Part shown: one piece after another, positions 53,950 through 64,000 of the stretch
How positions within the stretch are numbered: the stretch's first letter is position 1
Layout of the letters: every line of letters starts with the position of its first letter
Assembly (NCBI GenBank): GCA_964017155.1
Contig: OZ024861.1
Span: forward strand, 48,483,013-48,547,012
Source: Oasisia sp. SBJ-2009
Taxonomy: Eukaryota > Annelida > Polychaeta > Sabellida > Siboglinidae
DNA: 64,000 nt
Reading direction: 5' to 3'
Translations under genes and position numbers: made by a program
The notes under the pieces: generated by a model
Told to the model about the DNA's origin: nothing
Databases searched by the model: none
What the model saw: only the letters and a program-made list of their open reading frames with translations

Positions 53950-54620
53950 AATATTATTACCAAGACGAGTTACATTTTGCTCAAAACGTAACACCACGCA
54001 TTATGGTTTCTTTTGTCTGCAATCTTGCACGATAAGCGTTAAGCTGGCCATTCAACGCCTCGGCTGAGCCGGAGATGCAAACGGGCCGAGATTTACCGAA
54101 CTCAAACTTACGCCAATGGCAATGTCACAATGCAAAACCCGTTTTCGGCGTTTACTGCCCGTTGTAATCCGTGTTGTCGACACAAATAAAATGCACTAAA
54201 CATTCACAGTCGGAAACGGCGCTGATGTCACGCAGCGCTCGAAATGTAAACGGTCAGCTTTGATGAATGACGCGACCTGGGCTCGCGACGTGTTTGTCAA
54301 CCTCGGCTCCAGTCAAAACATAGCCGCTAGCCCGCCGAGAAATGCTCCTCACTCGCCTTACCTGCGATCCCAGTAGGGTTATGTTGGCCTCAAGGGGCGT
54401 TCCGCGTTCGAAACATGCCACCGCATTCAAGAGGGGCGTGCGAGCAAGACGAAAATATATCTCAGTATATATGTCGGCTATGCGGCTTCGTTATCCTTGC
54501 AGAATACACTCGCCGACCATGACGACTTACATGCATGGTGCTGAAGCCGGAAATTACGTAGCTCGCTTTGGAATTGTGGGATGTTTTCGGATGTAAACCG
54601 CCGGTACGTAAACAAGTGCC
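53950..54620 (-). promoter_or_regulatory. CpG-rich island, likely promoter of the BAK-like gene
   Basis: CpG is abundant here compared with the flanking AT-rich DNA. Visible elements include a TATA-like word on the minus strand near 54470, an ETS-type CCGGAAAT near 54547 and several GCG/CGC words. A reading frame across it on the plus strand (54342-54596) resembles no known protein and is judged a by-product of CpG-rich DNA. A bidirectional promoter is possible. Confidence 0.4.
54362..54440 (-). other. Probable non-coding first exon of the BAK-like gene, with strong donor
   Basis: Read on the minus strand, GGGATCGCAG|GTAAGGCGAG is a near-ideal splice donor; the last exon base is 54362. The donor lies in a CpG-rich island 3.2 kb upstream of the coding exon, on the same strand, where a 5'UTR exon would be expected. 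The upstream limit is a guess from a TATA-like ATATATAC near 54465-54475. Short upstream ATGs with a stop inside the exon would form a uORF. There is no transcript evidence. Confidence 0.4.
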
Positions 54621-54639
54621 CTTGTGCTTAGTAAAAATA

Positions 54640-57179
54640 ATATATTATTGTCGTGCAAAAAACGTGCTTACATGCGTGTGAAGAGTAGAAACAATTTGCT
54701 GACCCACTTGTTCTACGTTGGCGCAGCACTGTTCAATTGTTCTCAAGGCGCATGGCCGGAGAATCCGCGTGCTAAATCAGTGACTCGTCTAACTTGTTTA
54801 CGTGTGTATTTATAGCCGGCTCGCGAACAGAGTCCTACTACCTGGCCCTGGCTAGTAGCGAGCGATACAAGCCGGCTTTAGGCTAGCCACTGCCGATCAA
54901 ACACCTAGGAGTTTGTTTGACCTGATCTTAAGCAGTCACTCAGGACACGGGGGCGTGAGTCTATTCTTGACAAGCCTGCAACAAGTCTTACCCCATGCCT
55001 GGCCATGGACCACGCAGTCTGTTCTGTAGTGTAGTTTATAAATACCAACATTTTGGGGTTGCCATGGCACTAATAGGACCCTGCGCCTTTTGTCTTTTTT
55101 GTTATTTTTCTTATAAAGCCACATTTTTGTGTGGAAAACTAATGGAGACACAGCATTCATAACTTGTACATAGTGTCTATGATGGGCCTAATTTTGCAGT
55201 GCTTAAGAATAGTAAATTTACTTACGCTTAATTAGTCTTCTGAATAATACTTAATAATAATAATAATTAATAATATTTACATATATTGCCATACGGGTTT
55301 GTGTGTTCGCTGCCCTGCTTATCCTGCTTTGAAATTGCATATTATGTGAACACAATTTTGTGTCGTTGATCAAAGTTTTGTATACTGCTTGGACCGTGTT
55401 GAGCAAATGGAAATTTATATTTAAAAGATGACGCTCCCAGGATGTAATTTAACACGTTTACTATACGTACACCTTGTTTTTATAAGTACAACAGAAATAT
55501 AAAACTAATTATACCGTTTGATGTAGTGATTTATACAATATTTACATCATGTGTATATATTTTTATCACTGTAAGAAACATACTATAATTATGCCTCTAT
55601 TTTTTTTTATTTTGATGATTTCCTATTAGTTATTTTAGTATTATAATTACAATCATCAAACATGTTTAAAGTTAAGATGTTACCTGAACATGTGGATGCA
55701 TGTCGACTGTCTTATGTGGGGGACTGTGTAAGTGGCCATTGCATTCAAAACAGTGTCGCAGTGGTCTTGATTTGTAACAAATTTAGCGTTGCTTTGTATC
55801 TATACATAATATTACATACAGACTCTGTTACAAAATAGGGAAGACTGAGAAGTGTTAAGAGATGTGATCATGGGAGCCGACTATTCATCATCTGCTCTTA
55901 TTAGGCCAAGTGTCCATGTTCGCATATACTCAAAATAGCACATCTTAACAGTAAGCCGGAAAAGTAATTCATTAATATACCACCCATATAGTTAATTAAA
56001 TGGGATGTAACGCACCGCCCCCATGATGTATCTGGTTCAATAACAGTAGCCTTCTACACGTGTCTGGCATGTTTAATGCACTTCGTTGCTCCGTTTGGGA
56101 GAATAGCTCGGTATGGACTCAAACAGCGTTATATATTATACCTCAGAAAAATAGTAAGTATTCCCCGTTAACAATTTATCAGCTCTGAGAAGTAACGGTA
56201 TTGTGTTAGATGAACGAATAAATATGTTTTGTGTGTGCGTATGTAAATAAACATTTTGCGTATTATACCTGCTTGCGGGTGAGTATATTATAGTACTATT
56301 GCATTCGTGCGTAATCGGTATAGGCCATATCCGTATGATCTTATCGCAATTTTTATGTAAATAAAACAGTCATCTGTAAGTAGGAGTAATTCAACTAACT
56401 GTTGTTTAATTAATTGATAACGCGCGTGGTTGTTTATTTATTAGACACCGGACATGTGCCACCACGTGTATGGACTCACCTCGGGCTATCAGACCGACAT
56501 ATGGCCAAACATATTCGCAGCCGTGTTTGATGTTATCGTTTCCGGCACAGAATATGTTCACCCGGAGGGTGAATACGCTATCGTATGTTCCGCCTTATGG
56601 TCTGCCGTATGTCGAAATGCCACACAATAAGCACATTTTCGTTTTGATAAATCTAAAGTAAGCATTGGCCAGTAATCAGATAATTAATGACATGGGAAGG
56701 TGAGGTCAGAATAAATTTAGTTAAATGTTTGTGTTTATATAACACAAATATTTGTTGGGCCTGGACGTATTAGAGTACGTAGAGGTGTGCGGGCGCTCAT
56801 AAAAATAACTATAATCAGATAATTTAATTACACGGGAGTGTGAGGTCAGAATAAAGTTAGTTAAATGTTTGCGTTTATAAAACAAAAATATGAGTTGGAC
56901 CTGGATGTATTAGGGTGGCGTTTTTAGACAGAGAATTTTTGGGGATGTGTTTCCTGTGAGTGTTTGACCTGTCGACGCATGGAATAAGGTTTTCTTGTTG
57001 TGAACCGAAGTGGAACCCACAAATGACCAGTCTTCAAAGTGTTTTAAGTTATTAGACATTACCGCGTATATCATAAGGTCCATGTGTCATTTTCAACACG
57101 ATTGTTTCAAGTTGTTCCGACAACTTAACAAATAAAAACGACTTTTATAACTATCAAAAAGTGGATGTTCAACGTAAAG
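54640..57179. other. Non-coding stretch upstream of the BAK-like promoter
   Basis: Unique sequence apart from the duplication at 56673-56915. No gene recognised on either strand. Confidence 0.55.
56673..56915 (+). repeat. About 139-bp two-copy tandem duplication
   Basis: TAATCAGATAATT to CTGGACGTATTAGAG (56673-56776) recurs at 56812-56915, sharing GTGAGGTCAGAATAAA and TTAGTTAAATGTTTG. A 35-base spacer is unique. Confidence 0.88.
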
Positions 57180-57620
57180 TTTGACAACGAATTTCACTGG
57201 CTCCGCCACAGGAAATCTGACGCATGTCCAGAATTAGTTTCCTGTCCTCGTGTCACAGGTATCTAGTGAGTCAGTTTTCGCGTCACGGTGCTGACATTAC
57301 ATGCTTCCACGCGACACTTCGAGTGATGACAACTCTTACTTGACGCCACGCAAGCCACCGCGTGGTCTTACCTCATCGGACGCAATAAGCGTCACCGATG
57401 GTCAGACGGGCAGTTGACGGACGGCCAAGAGACCGGTCAGTGGGCAGCGGCTATCAATTACGTGACGGAGGCATCGATAGCGCTGATAGGTGTCCACGAC
57501 TCGACGCCCAAGGCGACGTCGCTCTAATCCGTGACAGGTGCCCGTCTGTCTTTGATGCGACGATGTTTAGCTCCGCGGTTTCGCTGTTATTAGCAGTTAT
57601 GAAACATACGCCGGTCACTG
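57180..57620. promoter_or_regulatory. CpG-rich island, regulatory-like
   Basis: Contains TAATCC (57525-57530) next to TGACAGGTG (57532-57540), a MEIS-like word merged with an E-box, plus GGTCTTACC and CGTCACCG. The plus-strand frame 57398-57628 is rich in Arg/Asp/Gly from CpG codons and is not credible as a gene. Confidence 0.27.
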
Positions 57621-57803
57621 GCATGTAGTTATTTATTTGTGCGTGAAAGAAGACGGTGTTCCAGGCGGTACCATCGCACTATAAGACAGCACAGATTGTT
57701 TCTTTTTTGTTTTGATACCAAGCAACACTCTAAAACACATCTTGCTACCGCACAAATCGTCGGGAGGTTTTTTGTTTTGATATAATCAATACACTAAGAC
57801 ATA

Positions 57804-57974
<171 letters not shown>

Positions 57975-58002
57975 TATTCGTTGAAACTAACACGAGAATT
58001 GC

Positions 58003-59790
<1,788 letters not shown>

Positions 59791-59979
59791 AATTATTTTA
59801 TTGTTGCACATGTAAATATTATATCTTTTGCTGTACGCAAAACAAGTGTGAGGTGCTTCTGTGCGGAACTTAATAGGCCCCTACCTCTATATTTCATATA
59901 CAGTATTACCACTGTGCACTGTATAGCGTCGGTTGGGTGATAAGTTCTAATCGTTGCACGACAATCTTAATCTGAAGAG

Positions 59980-60700
59980 AAGCGAGAGTGTAAGGCCTTC
60001 ACTGTGACAATGTCGGGATGATGTCGCGCAATGAAAGACTATGCAAATTTCACTAATTCTTTTGGTGTAGAAAGCAAAGACGTAAAGCCCACGCATTCGA
60101 CGAAATCCTTCAGCATAATTGGTCAGATCAGGGGCTAATAACCTCCCGTCGCTACAGTGGTCAACTCAAAGCCAAGAGCCGTTACTCCCGTCGCGTGTAT
60201 TTCACCGCTGTTGGCAGAGCACGTTTCAACGATATCACCATGACTGGCGTGTTGCGCTTATCTGTATCGGTTTATTTGAGAGTTACTGTTATTGCCACGG
60301 GTGATTGCCTTGTCTATTGGCTCGTAATTCCTCGCCTTCGAATTATTCAACATGACGCTCCGGAATGCGACGTTAAACGCGTTAGGATATCTGTCCTTAT
60401 TTCCAGCTGATCCTTGTGTCGGATAGCGCAATTGGCACCAGTGTCCGCAGCGGCTCGTGTAAGCCAACTAGTAATACATTGTTCACGTCCTAGTCACCTA
60501 CTGATCCGGTGTCCTTGGGATATAAACCGCGCGTAAATTGCATTTCGCTCTGGATCGGTTATCGGATGGCTAAACGAATGTGAGGATCATTGCGAGGACA
60601 GTGGCTATATTAGACCGGCTGTAAGGTACTTAAGCGGGTCTCTCTCTATACGTGGTGTGAGACCAACATTTGTTGCAGTCAGAGAGCAACTTGCTAACAA
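59980..60700. promoter_or_regulatory. CpG-rich island, possible promoter
   Basis: The short frames here look random. A TATA-like GATATAAAC at about 60517-60525 sits at the downstream edge, about 440 bases before the candidate exon at 60962, so it could drive a plus-strand gene. No transcript evidence. Confidence 0.25.
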
Positions 60701-60961
60701 TTGGAGTTTGAAGTAATTTCAATTCTGCATAACCATGTTACAAAACATTATCATAGTTATAGTTACAGACTCTCTATCATTTATGCAAACGTGCAGTTAG
60801 CTTTGTTTATTTATGATTTCATTGTAATTCCAGCTTTGTAAAACAAGAACCAAGAAGAAACGCCTGTCAAAACCGTGTGCAAAAAGAAACATAAATGCAA
60901 GAACAACGCGATGTTTCTTTCTTGACAATGGCTAAAATTTTCTATCTTCATTTGTTTATAG

Positions 60962-61026
60962 GATGGATATCATCAACATAGTTTTCAACATCTTTAGTGA
61001 TGCGACATTTGTCAAAATGCAATTAG
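60962..61026 (+). CDS. Candidate short start exon of an unknown plus-strand gene
   Basis: A strong polypyrimidine tract and acceptor (TCTATCTTCATTTGTTTATAG) is followed directly by GATGG, an open frame MDIINIVFNIFSDATFVKMQ, then TTAG|gtaatg, a usable donor. The other two frames are closed. A possible partner exon begins at 61636 after CTTCGACTGCAG and, in the matching phase, stays open to a TAA at 61695-61697. That second segment also resembles the GTAAGCGCTTTGG part of common RTE/SINE tails, which weakens it. The CpG-rich block at 60.1-60.6 kb upstream could be a promoter. Confidence 0.2.
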
Positions 61027-61467
61027 GTAATGTATTTTATGCCCAATGCCGATTCTAGATATAACTGCGTTTTAACGTTCGTGGTGTATGAAGTGGACAG
61101 TTATGTAACGGGCATGCCACCTCAACTTATGTGGTATTGCTAGAACGGCTTAATTATCTTGACAAAAACAATTTAGTTTCTTGCGGTAAACAATGTCTGA
61201 CTATTCATGACAAGTAAATATTACATATTACTAAACAATATACTATTTTTTTAATGCTTAGTAGGCTTTATAGATTAACTGGGAGCCGAAAGTACCTAAA
61301 GGTTGGACAGTGTTTGTAACGTAAACATAAGGCTCTTTAGCTTGCAATTTTGGCGATGTTCAAAACGGATAACGGTATTTCAAAGCATAACCAAGAACAG
61401 AAATGTCGATATCCCGGGTAATTGTGTATTATATATAATGCAAATACTATAATAACAAGAACATCAA

Positions 61468-61468
<1 letters not shown>

Positions 61469-61546
<78 letters not shown>
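61469..61546. repeat. (AT)n microsatellite
   Basis: About 39 AT units. It would lie inside the intron of the tentative two-exon model at 60962-61697. Confidence 0.95.
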
Positions 61547-61548
<2 letters not shown>

Positions 61549-61779
61549 CACAGCTACTTAGTTAATTGCAAGTTATATGTAACACCTATAACGTTACCTA
61601 TTTTAACTATTGACTCAATACTTCTTCGACTGCAGATTATTATGTCCCATCTTGTGAAATTGTAAGCGCTTTGGACGTTCCAAATATGCGGAATTAAGAC
61701 CCTACATTTTAATATATATGGGCACGTATTGTTATGTACATTTATATTTTATACATCGAAACAACTTTGCTGTCCGTGG

Positions 61780-62120
61780 CTAGGCGATAACACCGGCTGT
61801 TGCGCGCTATCCTGCCGTCCGTTTGAAGGTTTTGCGCATTTTCTGCCGGTCAGATACGTCTTACGTCAGACGTGACACCGACTGACGCGATGCCACAGCT
61901 ATTTGCTCGCCCTGCAGGTGCCAGGCGCGTCGGCCGCCGCAGCTGTCAGGTCTTTGTCCTGCGCTGCAGATTAACTGCGCGCGCTTGCGCTCGTGCTGCC
62001 ATCAGACGGATGCAGTACGAACTCGAATGGCGGACGACGTACGAAACGATATCGATCGCAGACGACACATCGACATCAGCTCTGCCTCGGGTGATTAGAT
62101 GCGTTGAATTTGATTTGCTA
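61780..62120. other. CpG-rich block, no gene recognised
   Basis: Contains GCGCGCTTGCGC and GGCCGCCGCAGCTG. A 98-residue frame (61872-62168) is dominated by Arg/Ala/Thr from CpG codons and matches no family I know. Confidence 0.3.
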
Positions 62121-62808
62121 ATCATTTCATATGCTTGCGTGATGCTTGTTTTACGTATTAACTACTGATTAATTTCAGACGCTTATAACAACGGCGCCAA
62201 GTTAGAAAGCGCATGACGCGTGTATGTAGCAAGAATAGATAGAACGTTCTAGGATTTGGCGCGTTGGCCGTTGCTAAAAAAAAGTCTGTATAATATCGTA
62301 ATAGGGCCTACAAATTCAAATGCAATTACTGTGGAGTACTATATATATAATGGATACTACAAACTAATTCGTGATCAGATTTGGCAAACAAACGCATACC
62401 TAGCTCGTGCCAGGGAACCTGGAACTGAGCTATGCCTATGACGCCAGCGATTGCGTCGTTTAGACTTTAGGTAAGCCTGGACTAGTTATTACATCTATCA
62501 CTTGTCGAATTAGTACAAACAAAATTGCAAGAGTTCGGCCATCACATAAGTTTGAAACGCGCGGTTTGAAAGACTATTAATATATTAGTATACAATTATT
62601 AGTATTAGCTATATTTTCATTTAGGAAGAAGTGCATTTTAACAGAGATTGCGTAATTTAATTATATTTTTTGAAGATACTATTTGTGGTTTATAACACTC
62701 GGATCCGAATCAAAGAAGCAGAAAATGTAAAAATAACAGTCACTAAATATATTTGGAATAATAAGTCATACTATCTGTATTGACGAAGGTAACAATATAG
62801 GCTCGTAC

Positions 62809-62983
62809 CTGTCCGTTTGTTTGATGCCAACACTTCAATCACTCGGTTAACCACACTTGGGCGTATGATATAACTATCACACTGGATATTACTCACGACT
62901 GAATCAGTGTGATCACTTGTTGTCGACCGCAACCGATGTAGGCTTGTATATGTGAATGCGCAGTTAATCGTAGCAGTTTGCAA
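62809..62983 (-). CDS. Candidate internal exon of an unknown minus-strand gene
   Basis: A minus-strand frame with no ATG ends in AAACGGACAG|gtacgag, a good donor, leaving phase 1. The last 30 residues (for example IIRPSVVNRVIEVLASNKRT) look like an amphipathic helix of an ordinary protein and use mixed codons. No convincing acceptor was fixed; CTGATTCAG at about 62900 is one choice, which would leave about 90 coding bases. The family is unrecognised. Chance remains a serious alternative. Confidence 0.27.
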
Positions 62984-62989
62984 GTTTAT

Positions 62990-64000
62990 ACGTGTTCTCT
63001 CTCTCCTGGTTTAGTCGTATGTGGTTTATTGACTCACGAGTCACGATGACGGGTAGGCCTCGTTATTTACCGGAATGAACCGACTCCTGTAACCTGGTGT
63101 CTGGACACCTGTATAAGACATTCGTGCGCAGCAAACAAGACGTCATCTTTTCGCAGATAGCCCGATCAACCGGAATGCAGTACCGGAGCCAAGGAAAATG
63201 CGTCTTTATAATTATATATGGCCAAGGAAGACGTCAACAAACACATCTGTGTTTTGTTAAAACAGGGATGATACAGTAAACATATAAATCTCTGTAGACT
63301 GACACTTGGCCATCCTGTGAACGATCGATATAGATTAAATTACGGCCAGGTCATCCGTAAATTATATAAAGTTGCACAACTATGTATCGCCGTCACTAGG
63401 CGCTATTAAACACAACACATTTTGTTTACAACCCATGTGAAATCAACGGTGTTCTAACTGCGTCATTAACTGTATTGTTGTTATTTGATGTGCATGATTT
63501 AGTGAGTATATACATCATCCAGTCACGTTTTGTTGTGTTTTTGTTTGCGTGGAGTGGCTTATGATGTTGCCGATCTCGGCGTTATTTCAACTTTATTATT
63601 AAAAAAAATTATATCTGCAAATATGTTTATATTTCATATTCCACGTAGGTTACACCGAATGAATATGGAAACAGTTACACAGTTCACCAAAACTATGATA
63701 ATTTTTTGAGTCTGCGATTTCGCGTTATGCTATTTTGACAAGTTTGACTAATGTTGTAAAAAAAAAAATATTAAACAAGCTTTCAGCGTGCTACCATACG
63801 AAACTTGAAAGATGAGTCGCTTGTGAGTAGACAGTAACACCACCAAATCCGATGCATTTATTTTCTTTTCAAACAATAACTTTTTGTATTTTACTCGTGC
63901 TGGAATAGTTTAAAAACATTTCTAAACTTTGCTTCAGCTAATTTACATATCGATTCATCTTAAAACGTCAATATGTGATTAAAATGAAACTGGACAGTGT
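62990..64000. other. Non-coding end of window, no gene seen
   Basis: Unique, moderately AT-rich DNA. A 60-residue frame (63097-63279) is not recognisable. Confidence 0.55.

Noticed and set aside
54342..54596. 84-residue plus-strand frame in the BAK promoter island
   Set aside because: It overlaps a strong minus-strand splice donor and has a random-looking composition.

Overview
The window looks like nuclear DNA from an invertebrate animal. Most of it is non-coding and AT-rich, packed with AT, CA/TG and other simple repeats, with scattered short transposon copies and no prokaryote-style gene packing. The one exon I can name is the start of a BAK-type Bcl-2 family gene, which fits a metazoan. 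A mollusc or other lophotrochozoan is my guess from the style of that exon and the repeats; it is not proven.

Layout. From 1 to 50.2 kb I find no exon I can name. This stretch holds tandem repeats (9-bp at 5.8-6.2 kb, TAATA at 11.7 kb, 42-bp at 19.4-20.5 kb, CCCGT at 33.3 kb, many AT tracts), several exactly two-copy duplications, three of the four copies of a hAT-like MITE, two fold-back MITEs, a LINE 3' remnant and a large inverted repeat at 47.3-49.5 kb. Between the repeats lie islands with more CpG and many homeodomain, SOX, CRE or nuclear-receptor-type words. They resemble enhancers, but only conservation or chromatin data could confirm that.

From 50.2 to 54.6 kb lies the 5' part of the BAK-like gene on the minus strand: a probable untranslated first exon with a strong donor (54,362), an intron carrying the fourth MITE copy, and a first coding exon (51,039-50,795). 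The BH3, BH1, BH2 and membrane-anchor exons should lie at lower coordinates, but I could not find them in the remaining 50 kb. An 89-residue plus-strand reading frame (50,263-50,532) sits in the next intron and is unidentified.

From 54.6 to 64 kb the DNA is visibly richer in CpG. It holds a pure (CA)82 tract, long AT tracts, two more two-copy duplications and two weak exon candidates (plus strand at 60,962 and minus strand at 62,809). No pathway can be reconstructed; the only assigned function is the apoptotic one of BAK.
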